From the NCBI RefSeq assembly GCF_029227915.1, contig NC_079889.1, positions 7,812,001-7,876,000 on the forward strand: a stretch of DNA of 64,000 nucleotides, read 5' to 3'. Both the position numbers and the translations under genes were made by a program. Under the pieces are notes generated by a model. The model had not been told where the DNA came from, did not search any database, and was given only the letters and a program-made list of their open reading frames with translations. How positions within the stretch are numbered: the first letter of the stretch is position 1; every line of letters starts with the position of its first letter. Shown here in pieces: positions 1 to 10,039 of the stretch. Source of the DNA: Hydractinia symbiolongicarpus (Eukaryota; Cnidaria; Hydrozoa; Anthoathecata; Hydractiniidae).

Positions 1-162
1 ATTTTATTTACGTCGTTTGACGTATCTTCAACGTTGCTTGCTGGTTCACCGCTTAGTTGATTTTATGTTTGAAATTGGTTTTATTTATGCATACTGAAAA
101 AAACGTTATCATATAGGTATCACAGAAGTTCACAGAAGGGACATTAACCAAAGAAAAAATAA

Positions 163-927
163 ATAAAGACAGTATCATAACCAATAAAGACAGTATTATA
201 ACCAAATAAAGACAGTATTATAACCAAATAAAGACAGTATTATAACCAAATAAAGACAGTATTATAACCAAATAAAGACAGTATCATAACCAAATAAAGA
301 CAGTATCATAACCAAATAAAGACAGTATCATAACCAAGTAAAGACAGTATCATAACCAAATAAAGACAGTATCATAACCAAGTAAAGACAGTATCATAAC
401 CAAATAAAGACAGTATCATAACCAAATAAAGACAGTATCATAACCAAATAAAGACAGTATCATAACCAAATAAAGACAGTATCATAACCAAGTAAAGACA
501 GTATCATAACCAAATAAAGACAGTATCATAACCAAATAAAGACAGTATCATAACCAAATAAAGACAGTATCATAACCAAATAAAGACAGTATCCTAACCA
601 AGTAAAAACAGTATCCTAACCAAGTAAAAACAGTATCCTAACCAAATAAAGACAGTATCATAACCAAATAAAGACAGGATCCTAACCAAATAAAGACAGC
701 ATCAAAACCAAATAAAGACAGTATCATAACCAAATAAAGACGGTATCATAACCAAATAAAGACAGTATCATAACCAAATAAAGACAGCATCATAACCAAG
801 TAAAGACAGTATCATAACCAAGTAAAGACAGTATCATAACCAAATAAAGACAGTATCATAACCAAATAAAGACAGTATCATAACCAAATAAAGACAGTAT
901 CATAACCAAATAAAGACAGTATCATAA
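163..927. repeat. 22-bp minisatellite, about 35 copies
   Basis: A near-perfect tandem array with unit accaaataaagacagtatca plus ta (22 bp). Variants have tatta for tatca, agtaaag for aaataaag, or tatccta. Most units contain AATAAA on the + strand. The array ends about 23 bp before the ATG of the GPCR-like gene, so it occupies the position of that gene's proximal promoter or 5'UTR. The units are contiguous, with no unique spacers. Confidence 0.97.
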
Positions 928-1947
928 ACTGTTTTGAAGCATCTTATGATATGGCATTTAATGGCGTTCTATTCGTTTTTGCCTTAATAAAGTTAGCTGC
1001 TGCATCAAAAAATAACTTTGTGATTGGTTTATTCTCCATTACTGATGAAAACGATCAAAGCCAAATAGATATGCAAAGTTTATCTGAACTTAAGTATTTC
1101 AAATATATATTTTCAACATCGCAAAGAAACGAATTTATTCCATACGATATCAAACAGAGCAAACAGAAGCTTCTTTCTATACTTTTAGAGTTTTTATTAG
1201 ACGCATACTACGAGAAGAAAACATTTACTTTCTTTTCGCATTTGTCGGAAGAGCTGACTCTCCTGACACATGCTGTATTAAGCCAGCAAAACATTAGGTA
1301 CATCGCATTTACGGATAAGGAGATATTTCCACCTCCTCGGGGGAGTGCAACAATGTTTTTGTTTCCTTATCAACCTATGTTGTATTTTACAGAACGGCTT
1401 ATTCAGTCAAGGATAAGAAATTTGTTTATATTTGATATATGCCTTGGTACTACCTCGTGTGTAACGAACTTTGATAGGTTGACAGAGAGAACAGACATAT
1501 GTTTCAAACAAAAATCATTCTCAATTATAAACATGAACACAATGAAAGAGGTGCGAAATCGTATAATGGATCTTAACGCAATACCAAGAAATCCAGAAGA
1601 CGTTTCTCCTGAACCTAACCACGAATCAAAACCGCTCTTCACTTCAAGTAACAAATTATCAGGAAACCCTTCCCTAAAGAGAAACCAATCAGAACCGTTA
1701 TATCTCCTTAATAATCATTTCCCTAATTATGATTTGTGGATAAAAGACCTTCCTGATCGAAGACAGCACGCTATTTTTCCTTTTCAAGAATTAAACTATC
1801 CTTACGCAATAAGGGACTATTGCATAAATATCTCTATCGTCGAAGATGTCAACAGCTCGAATTGCAATGTAAAACGATATGTAAATCAGGCGTTTCGTAT
1901 ACAAGTTGAACTAATCGAAGCCCCTCAAGGTGCAGGAAGATTCTTTG

Positions 1948-1961
1948 ACAGGTACAACTAT
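1948..1961. repeat. Left target-site duplication of the Penelope-like insertion
   Basis: acaggtacaactat here and acaggtacgactat at 5039-5052 are 14-bp direct repeats with one mismatch, flanking the inserted retroelement. Both copies read in the same GPCR frame (RYNY versus RYDY), so they duplicate a target inside the coding sequence. Confidence 0.9.
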
Positions 1962-2084
1962 ATCTTTCAGCAAGCTTTCGCCAACGCCCAGGTTGGCATG
2001 TTCACACTGCTTCTAAATTTTATTTTACAAGTTAGAGATAAAATACTAAACATAATAGGATATAATAGGAAGAAAATAGAGCTA

Positions 2085-4028
2085 TTATAATAATTCTAAA
2101 GGCATAGATTTTACCGTGTTATTTAAAATGGGACGGTCACGCTCAATTAATAAGCTCTGCATCAGAGTAAGTTTAAAATCTTTAGACTCTTCCGCAAGTA
2201 CTGAGAAGTTGTGAAACGATGCTGGAGAGTAATTACAAAACAAAAAATGTTCGAGAACGGCACTGGCCTGGGGACCAAGTTTAACGCGTTTACCTGTAAG
2301 TGCAGAAATACCTAAATGCTCAGGCATACGGACTTTAAAATGGCGTTTTGTTTTGCCATAATAAGTGGCGTTGCAGCCACTACACTTAAAACAGTAAACG
2401 AGTCCGGAGCGTAACGATTCGGGTATTCTGTCCTTAAAGGCAAAGCAGCTACGTAGCCTCCTCTTAGAAAAAAATAAAAGTTTAACATTACAATGTGCCA
2501 GTTTCTGCTTAAACAAACGGTGCAAACGTGTTCTAATTTGTAAGGTAATCTTTCCTAAAAAAGGTAAAACAAGGACTAACTCTTTCTTAGGAGCAAGGGA
2601 CACTTGTTTCTTCGGTTCGTAATTTCTGCTCTTAAAAATTCTGAAACAGAATTCAAAAACCTTTGAAGGGTATCCATTCTTTCCAAGAATAGTCTTCAAC
2701 TGAGATATTTCTACATGAAATTTATTAAGATCTGAACACAGATGGTAACAACGATAAAGTAAAGGAAAAATTAAGCCGTGTTTATATTCCATGGGTATGA
2801 AACTAGAAAAGTTAGTATAAACTCCACTAAATGTTGGTTTCCTATATACGTTGGTGACAAAAGAATCACCTTCACGCATGACACAAACGTCCAAGAATGG
2901 CAAAACCTTATCACATTCTTCTTCAAATGTGAATTTAATATTCTGATGCCTAGAATTAATATATTCATAAAAAATTTTTGAACATGCCCACGTGATTCAA
3001 ATAAAACAAAAATATCATCAACATATCGCCTATAATAGATCGGCTTAAATTTAGATGGACAATTTTTAAGCCAAATGTTTTCATAATGACACAAAAAATT
3101 TTGGCCAGTGTAGGCCCTAACGGAGACCCCATGGCCACACCGTCAATTTGCTTATAATATACGCCGTGGAAAACAAAAATAGACTCGGTAGTCGCTAGAG
3201 TAAGAAGATGTTTCAAATCTTTCTTAGGAATACCATCTATACAATTAGATTCTATCTCATTGATAATAATATAAATCGTTTCATGTAATGGAATATTAGG
3301 GAAAAGTGAATTAACATCAAAACTAGCCATATAACAGTTAGGATTCTGCTGAACAATTTCAGACGCAAAACTGAAGGAGTCTTTCACGGTATAGTCATTG
3401 ATAGTGAGACTTACAAGCTTAGGTACAAGAAACTTTGCAAGCTTGTACGTGGGAGAACCAATAGCAGAAAGAATAGGACGAAACTTAGGTACGCCATTAA
3501 CACAAGGTTTATGTACCTTGGCTAGACCATACAAAACACCAGGATAGGACCCACTGGGACAAAGTTTCTTGTACGTAGTTTCATCGATATAATTATTGTT
3601 TAATAAAGATCTATAGGAATTCCTCAATCTATTTTCTATATTAATTATATAATTAATGTCCTTACCAGGAGGAATGTTCAATTTAGCAAATTTTGTATCA
3701 TCATCGAGAAGGGACTCAACAGCTACAAAATAACTATCTTTGTTCAACAATACTACTGTGTTTCCTTTATCAGCTTTTTGTATTACGATATCATCACGAT
3801 TCATGAGGTCTTGCAATGCTTTAAACTCATTAGCAGGAAGGCTGGGCTTCTCTGGATTACTGTTGTACGAGTATAAGATGAAAAGGCAGTATCTTTCAGT
3901 CTTGTTTTTATGTAGTTTTTGTCTTCGTTAGACAGGTCGTCTCTGTTGATATCTCTCATCAAAAGTTCAAAAGGTACGAGATAGCTTGCATATTCCAACT
4001 TCTTTAGGGGGATAGCGAAATTAAGGTT
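2085..4028 (-). pseudogene. PLE reverse transcriptase with GIY-YIG endonuclease, frameshifted
   Basis: On the - strand the N-terminal part (4028 to about 3870) is followed after a frame change by the RT fingers and palm (ADKGNTVVLLNKDSYF; ASFDVNSLFPNIPL; GVAMGSPLGPTLA). Another frame change precedes the catalytic YRRYVDDIFVLFE box near 3030. A third, around 2900-2940, leads into the conserved FLDVCVMREGDSF and VYRKPTFSGVYTNF boxes. The C-terminal endonuclease module (CFKCSGCNATYYGKTKRHFKVRM) ends at 2085. A full PLE protein is roughly 700-900 residues; all main blocks are present here, but at least three frame changes make it a pseudogene. The 5' end stops at the junction with the inverted partner copy. 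Confidence 0.88.
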
Positions 4029-4846
4029 TTGCCATTCTTGGACGTTTGCGTCATGCGTGAAGGTGATTCTTTTGTCACCAACGTATATAGGAAACCAACA
4101 TTTAGTGGGGTTTATACTAACTTTTCTAGTTTCATACCCATGGAATATAAACACGGCTTGATTTTTTCTTTACTTTATCGTTGTTACCATCTGTGTTCAG
4201 ATCTTAATAAATTTCATGTAGAAATATCTCAGTTAAAGACTATTCTTGGAAGGAATGGATACCCTTCAAAGGTTTTTGAATTCTGTCTCAGAATTTTCAA
4301 GAGCAGAAATTACGAACCAAAGGAACAAGTGTCCCTTGCTCCTAAGAAAGAGTTAGTCCTTGTTTTACCTTTTTAGGAAAAATTACCTTACAAATTAGAA
4401 CACGTTTGCACCGTTTGTTTAAGCAGAAACTGGCACATTGTAATGTTAAACTTATATTTTTTTCTAAGAGGAGGCTACGTAGCTGCTTTGCCTTTAAGGA
4501 CAGAATACCCGAATCGTTACGCTCCGGACTCGTTTACTGTTTTAAGTGTAGTGGCTGCAACGCCACTTATTATGGCAAAACAAAACGCCATTTTAAAGTC
4601 CGTATGTCTGAGCATTTAGGTATTTTTGCACTTACAGGTAAACACGTTAAACTTGGTCCCCAGGCCGGTGCCGTTCTCGAACATTTAATGTTTTGTAATT
4701 ACTCTCCAGCATCGTTTCACAACTTCTCAGTACTTGCGGAAGAGTTTAAAGATTTTAAACTTACTCTGATGGAGAGCTTATTAATTGAGCGTGACCGTCC
4801 CATTTTAAATAACACCGTAAAATCTATGCCTTTAGAACTATTATAA
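4029..4846 (+). pseudogene. 5'-truncated PLE copy: RT thumb and GIY-YIG region
   Basis: This + strand copy begins at LPFLDVCVMREGDSF, the same point found near 2905 in the partner, and runs through VYRKPTFSGVYTNF to the GIY-YIG-like end (CNATYYGKTKRHFKVRM). It has a stop near 4374, where the partner reads through, and resumes in another frame at 4406. It is nearly identical to the - strand copy, so the dimer is young or was homogenised. It lacks the catalytic RT half. Confidence 0.88.
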
Positions 4847-5038
4847 TAGCTCTATTTTCTTCCTATTATATCCTATTATGTTTAGTATTTTATCTCTAAC
4901 TTGTAAAATAAAATTTAGAAGCAGTGTGAACATGCCAACCTGGGCGTTGGCGAAAGCTTGCTGAAAGATATATTTGGATATGTCGTAGATTTTGTCGTTC
5001 TTATTTTTTAATATCTTAAAAAACTGCTCTACCAACTA

Positions 5039-5052
5039 ACAGGTACGACTAT
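5039..5052. repeat. Right target-site duplication of the Penelope-like insertion
   Basis: Partner of 1948-1961 (14 bp, one mismatch). GPCR coding sequence resumes directly after it in the original frame. Confidence 0.9.
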
Positions 5053-6596
5053 CAAATAGAAAAAGACAGAACAGCGTTAGGAGTATCTTTGAAAGGTGAA
5101 AGTCCGCAATGTGATACAGTCCTCTGCGATGCAGGAAAGTTTTTAAGGCATGGTTTTTATAAAGAAGAGTTTTGGAACATCAGCTATGGCTGGCATTGTA
5201 GGCTATGTGAAGGAAACACAGTGAAACCTTGTGAAGGTAACACCAAATGTATTCGTTGTGAGAGAGGATACAAGGCTAACGCTAATAAAACGACCTGCGA
5301 GGATACGTACAGGGTGGTTTACATACGCTATCGTGATACCAAGAGCATTATGATGCTATTGTTTTCGTTTATCACGTGTGTTGCTATAGCATCAACCATT
5401 GTTTTGTTTTCCAAGTACCGCTTAACACCAGTCATGAAAACCACTGACTTTTTTACAGTTATCTTGCCAGTTTGTTCTGTTAATAACATTGCCTTTTCTT
5501 TTTATTGGGCGGCCACATATATGGTCATGCGCATTGAGACCCATAACAATTGGTGTACTTCTTACCATAGCAACAGGTACCACTCTGAGTAAGGTCCAGT
5601 CTTTACTTCATGTGTTTAAAAGTATTACGAAGATGTCAGCAAATGAAGCAATGCGGACGAGAAGCGCAGAAGCGTACACAATCGTTAGTCTCGTGTGCAC
5701 AAGCCTCGTCATACTTATATTTATATCAATCCATCATTTCGGTCACGTAGAGTTAACAACATTCCATTCCGAACAAAGTAGAGAGTTATATTGCGCAACG
5801 GATTGGCAGGTTTTCCTGCAGCTTTTCTACATTTTTGTCTTGTTTATCTTTAACGCAGTGCAAGGATTTAGAAGCCGTCGGTTACCGGAACATTTTCGAG
5901 AAACCAGTTTTATCGCCCTTTCTTCTTTCGTGTCAAGCATTGTTTTAGCCTCATTAGGCGTCATATATTATAGCCAGCAAAGCCACGTCACTAGAAGTGT
6001 GATTCTGTATTATATTATATATTTACTAGTAACTTTAAACTTTCTAATTTTATACATCTACAAAGTCTTTATAATATTATTCAAACCCGAATTAAATTCC
6101 GCCAATGTTTTCCGAGCTGATATAAAAAGAAGATTAAATAAAGATGTGGATGAACAGCTTGGTCAACATCTGACAAGAGAAAGTAACGTGTAAAAAAGCA
6201 AAGTTTGTTATACGTGTTTGAATAATCAAGTCTTGAAAGTGCTGAATTGGAAAGACTAACCATAAAGCATGTGTCTTTTTGGATTTATTAGACTGCATGA
6301 ACTGGAACAACGAAACTGATTATATTGCAGAAAACAAAGCATGTAAAATGTCGAACAACAAACAGCTGATATTGCAAAAAAATAAATAGCTTAATTTGCA
6401 GAAAAACTAAATAGTCTACTGTGGACCATATACTCTGAAAGTTGTTTTCTTTCAACTCTCAGGATGGACAACCAGTTTAACTGTAATTTTTTTACGACAA
6501 CCAATTTTTTTAAACGAAATGACTTGTGTCCAGTGAATTATATGCTTAACGCTGCCTAAATTTTAATCATTTATCACTTCACCAGGTGCGACTTTT

Positions 6597-6928
6597 AATT
6601 TGCAGAACTACAATAAAATTATGCTTTCAATTTGCAGAACTACAGTAAAATTATGCTTTCAATTTGCAGAACTACAATAAAATTATGCTTTCAATTTGCA
6701 GAGCTACAGTAAAATTATGCTTTCAATTTGCAGAACTACAATAAAATTATGCTTTCAATTTGCAGAACTACAATAAAATTATGCTTTCAATTTGCAGAAC
6801 TACAATAAAATTATGCTTTCAATTTGCAGAACTACAATAAAATTATGCTTTCAATTTGCAGAACTACAATAAAATTATGCTTTCAATTTGCATAACTACA
6901 ATAAAATTATGCTTTCAATTTGCAGAAC
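6597..6928. repeat. 32-bp minisatellite, about 10 copies
   Basis: Tandem units begin aatttgcagaactacaataa and continue aattatgctttc (32 bp in total). Copies differ by single bases (acagta for acaata; gcataac for gcagaac). Nearly every unit carries AATAAA on the + strand. The array starts about 400 bp after the GPCR pseudogene stop codon. Confidence 0.95.
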
Positions 6929-6996
6929 GGCATGAGTATTTTGTATATTACTGATATTTAATTTTATTTGTTTCAAAATTTTTACATAAAAAATTT

Positions 6997-7160
6997 GATA
7001 ATAAGTAGATATACAATAGGTAAACATAGGTTATTGAGATTTATTAACCCGAGGTGATTTATATTCAACGACGCGCAGCGGAGTTGAATATAATATCACC
7101 GAGGGTTAATAAATCCAATAACCTATGTTTACCTATTGTATATATGTTTTATTATATACC
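6997..7160. repeat. Long hairpin (MITE-like inverted repeat)
   Basis: Arms at about 6997-7069 and 7083-7157 pair over more than 60 bases. They start from aggtaaacataggttattg on the left and its complement on the right, around a short GC-rich loop (cgacgcgcagcg). A further inverted motif, ttattatataccc near 7150 and gggtatataataa near 7419, suggests that a second element end or nested unit covers about 7150-7433. No coding capacity. The termini were not resolved well enough to name a superfamily. Confidence 0.75.
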
Positions 7161-8063
7161 CAAAAGAGATTGTTATAATTAATATTACTTATTTTGTTTT
7201 GTGTGTGTTTTGTTTTCGTTTCATTTTATAGTGTAGATCGAAACATTTTTTTGTGAAATCGACATGTTTTCGAAATGTTGTTGAAATCGACACGGTACAA
7301 AGAGACAAAAGTTAATTTCTTTTTTTTGAATGTTTTTGTCAAAACTATTGTTACGTCACAAGCATTGAATAATACGGGTGGAATACGATTATTTATTCAA
7401 TGGCTGTTTTTGCTTACGGGTATATAATAATAATTTTTATATTTTTATCTCCTACTCTATTTTTATTTAATTTTAATCTTGATTATAACTAACATATGTT
7501 TTAATTGCTAACAGATTAGCCGATGAACCAATTTTAACACATTTTGTTGTTGTCGTTATCTCTCTACAGAGTTAAGCTCCAGTCTTTTTCATACGCCGCT
7601 CTCTTTCTTTATTATTGAAGTTACTTAACCAGAATATGTATTGGTACTGAATTTATGTAACTTTCGGTCCCTGTTGGTGCTAAAATTATTTACCCGGGTT
7701 AATCTCTTTAGCTTCTAGTGGCATTGCTATCAACGAAGGTCCGCGAAGAGGGTCCTAGTACATTTGAAGCTCCCATTTGAGCTACGAAAGCCATGCAAGC
7801 ACAGCAATCGCTTAACTAGAAATTTGCCTAAGATATGTATCCTATTCTCATGCTGAACAATAAACAGAAAGGATAGATTCTGACTTGACCAGGGTTTTTC
7901 TGCTGAAGTTACTGGCTTTTGACGGCAATTCAGCTATCTGGGTAAGACGGTGCAAGTTCGAGTGAAATAATAATGCGAAGGTTTTTGATTGGTCAATTTG
8001 GAATCACAAAGCAGGATCATCATGAAACAAATAAAAGCACACAATTAAATTTTATATGTACTA

Positions 8064-8069
8064 TTTATT
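8064..8069 (-). promoter_or_regulatory. Polyadenylation signal overlapping the NPC2 stop codon
   Basis: On the - strand the last codons read CTC CAA TAA ATA, so AATAAA overlaps the TAA stop. If used, the 3'UTR would be only a few tens of bases. Confidence 0.45.
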
Positions 8070-9923
8070 GGAGTTTTGTTGGGAACATTACACAAACAAC
8101 ATCTTTGCCACTTTTGTCTTGGAGTTGCCACTTGACAACAACGCTGAGCTGAAAATAAATAAAACAATAAAATATTAAGTTGAACAGACGTTTTTTAAAA
8201 CAAATGGCGCCGTAAACAGTTTCATATTGTTGACCCTCCAAAAAAATGACACTAAAATGCTTCGTTTGAGAAAACACATCTTTCAATTATGGGGAGCATG
8301 CCCTCCATTCATCCCTTCCCCCAGGCTCTGAGACTTCTTCAAGTAAATACCATTTATGTAGTGGGATGTTCAAACGCACTGATTTCCTTCTCTTGCAATT
8401 TCAATGATTGTTTTTTTGATTTATTTTAATAGTGGTGTCAATTGACGTAAAATTAAAACAACATGAAGGCTAAGTTCATCACCAACAAAGTGAGAGTTTT
8501 ATATTTTATTCTTTTAGATTAAAAATTATATCTAAAATTTGCCTATCTTAAATTTTTGCCGCAGATTAATTTGGCGAATAGTCAAACATCTCAAATTTAC
8601 TGGTAATTTGATGGAGGCGGATTGTGACAAGATGCAATAATTTTGCCATTTTTTTTCAATTTTCCGTAGACTTTTACTGTAGAATTTTTAGCAAATTCTC
8701 AGAACAGCCATATATCTTATGATTCTTTTTCGATGATCTATTTTGTCAAGCAAACCTTTTTCCTGTTGATGACACCTTCAAGATTACTCTTTAGACAAAG
8801 TGAAAACTTTATATAATGCGCTTCTTTCAGATTCGCCAGGGTGAGGCATAAGCTTCTTTTGCAGGAAGAAATAAAAAAGTAAATCGAATCTTAAAATCCA
8901 GCAGATAATTATTGAAAAGTTATAAAGATGCCTTAAAGCTAATAATATTTTGGAGGTGAAAATTCATATTCAAGGGAAAAATGGGTATTTAGATGTTGAC
9001 ACCGAGTTTTGGGTTAAAAGACTAATTAAATCAGATGCTAATGTTTTTGTTCCTTTCATTTCAATAATTTTATTATAAAAGAATGCTATTTTGATATAAA
9101 CCTACCAGGAGAAGCTTATGAACCAATCAAGGTCTTGTATAAATCCATGGTTTGTATAAATCCATTGTTTGTATAAATCCATTGTTTGTATAAATCCAGG
9201 GCTTGTATAAATCCAGGATTTGTATAAATCCATGGTTTGTGTAAATCCATGGTTTGTGTAAATCCATGGTTTGTATAAATCCAGGGCTTGTATAAATCCA
9301 GGGTTTGTATAAATCCATGGTTTGTGTAAATCCATGGTTTGTGTAAATCCATGGTTTGTATGAATCCATGGTTTGTATAAATCCAGGGTTTGTATAAGTC
9401 AAGGCCTTATATTTGCAGGTTTATGGTATAACGTATATAAACAAGTAAATATAAGCCAAAATATAACATTCAAAGAGAACTCACCTTAGGGTAGAATCTT
9501 TTAATTGGAAGTGAGAGTTTGTATGTATATTCTTGTCCAGCCTTTAAAGGACATGAAACACTACCTTTGCATGCATCCGTTTGATCCAAGGGGAATGGCA
9601 CCCAAAATCCAATTCTTCCATTGACAACGGTTTTCAAGGATTCGATGTCGACAGTTGGAGTAAATTTAATAGAAATTGCTGAGCTTGCACCTCGATGTAA
9701 GATACATGGCAGTTTTGTGCACGGCTCGATAGAAACAGCAGTTATTTTTGCTGAGCCTGCAAAAAAAGGTAAAGATTACCCACTCCGGAGCTTATTTAAG
9801 AAAAAACATTATTTGGTGGAGTTTTTAAAATAAACAAACCGTACCTTTGGCGCATGGGCCGTAACGCACATTCATGCATGATGCAATTCCAACCAAAACA
9901 AACAAAACAAAAAGAGTCTTCAT
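8065..9923 (-). CDS. NPC2: NPC2-like secreted/lysosomal sterol-binding protein (ML domain)
   Basis: Three exons on the - strand: 9923-9845, 9756-9485 and 8148-8065. All junctions are GT/AG and phases agree (1, then 0), giving 144 residues against about 150 in vertebrate NPC2. The start at 9923 gives a clean signal peptide (MKTLFVLFVLVGIAS); an upstream in-frame ATG would bury it. The mature protein has the six ML-domain cysteines: GPC, EPCTKLPC, DACKGSVSC and DVVCV. Family signatures include CILHRGASSAISIKFTP, GFWVPFPLDQTDAC and VVVKWQLQD near the C-terminus. By family, it binds cholesterol in the endolysosome lumen and hands it to NPC1; cnidarians often carry several paralogues. The second intron contains a 17-bp minisatellite. 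Not in an operon or obvious cluster. No lesion seen. Confidence 0.93.
9131..9404. repeat. 17-bp minisatellite in NPC2 intron 2
   Basis: About 16 tandem units of ggtttgtataaatccat with variants (ggcttg, gtgtaa, ccaggg). Because 17 is not a multiple of 3, all three frames on the - strand stay open with similar tyrosine-rich peptides. These are artefacts of the repeat, not genes. Confidence 0.95.
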
Positions 9924-10039
9924 GTCGAATTTGCTTTCAAACATTTCTGTCGATATACATTCAAGTTTAACGATATGATTCCACATCTTTTTATGCATTT
10001 TTCGGTTCCATCGTACGATACCACTTATCCGCACTAAAC

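Larger units (their letters stand above)
1962..5038. mobile_element. Penelope-like retroelement (PLE 1), head-to-head dimer
   Basis: Two copies of one PLE are joined head to head. A longer copy runs on the - strand from about 4028 to 1962. A 5'-truncated copy runs on the + strand from about 4029 to 5038. Both end in the same 3' sequence, giving inverted repeats: 1962-2090 matches 4841-4970, and the right end carries about 68 bp more than the left. Identification rests on the reverse transcriptase motifs and the C-terminal GIY-YIG-like domain, a combination diagnostic of Penelope elements. Partly inverted dimers with 5' truncation and variable-length target duplications are known for this order. 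Frameshifts make both copies inactive. Confidence 0.9.
951..6193 (+). pseudogene. Class C (family 3) GPCR, split by a retroelement and frameshifted
   Basis: Three coding blocks make up one intronless class C receptor. Positions 951-1961 encode a signal peptide and a Venus-flytrap-like ligand-binding region (mature start near FVIGLFSI). Positions 5039-5520 encode the rest of the ectodomain, a Cys-rich segment (CRLCEGN, CIRCERGYKAN) and TM1-TM2. From about 5520, in the next frame, to 6193 lie TM3-TM7. TM3 starts at the family-typical CALRP, and TM7 ends with YKVFIILFKPELN, close to the class C KPxxN signature. The first two blocks are separated by a 3.1-kb Penelope-like insertion but are exactly in frame once one target duplication is discounted. 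The TM2/TM3 frame change near 5510-5530 is a second, independent lesion with no room for an intron. The ectodomain (about 340 residues before the Cys-rich part) is short for the family. The original function was ligand sensing at the cell surface; the ligand is unknown. Confidence 0.85.

Noticed and set aside
163-927. CRISPR-like regular repeat array
   Set aside because: Units are contiguous 22-bp repeats with no unique spacers, in animal nuclear DNA; it is a minisatellite.
9102-9402. Three overlapping - strand open frames with repeated WIYTN/GFIQ peptides as a repeat protein gene
   Set aside because: They are the same 17-bp minisatellite read in three frames inside an NPC2 intron, with no start context or signal.
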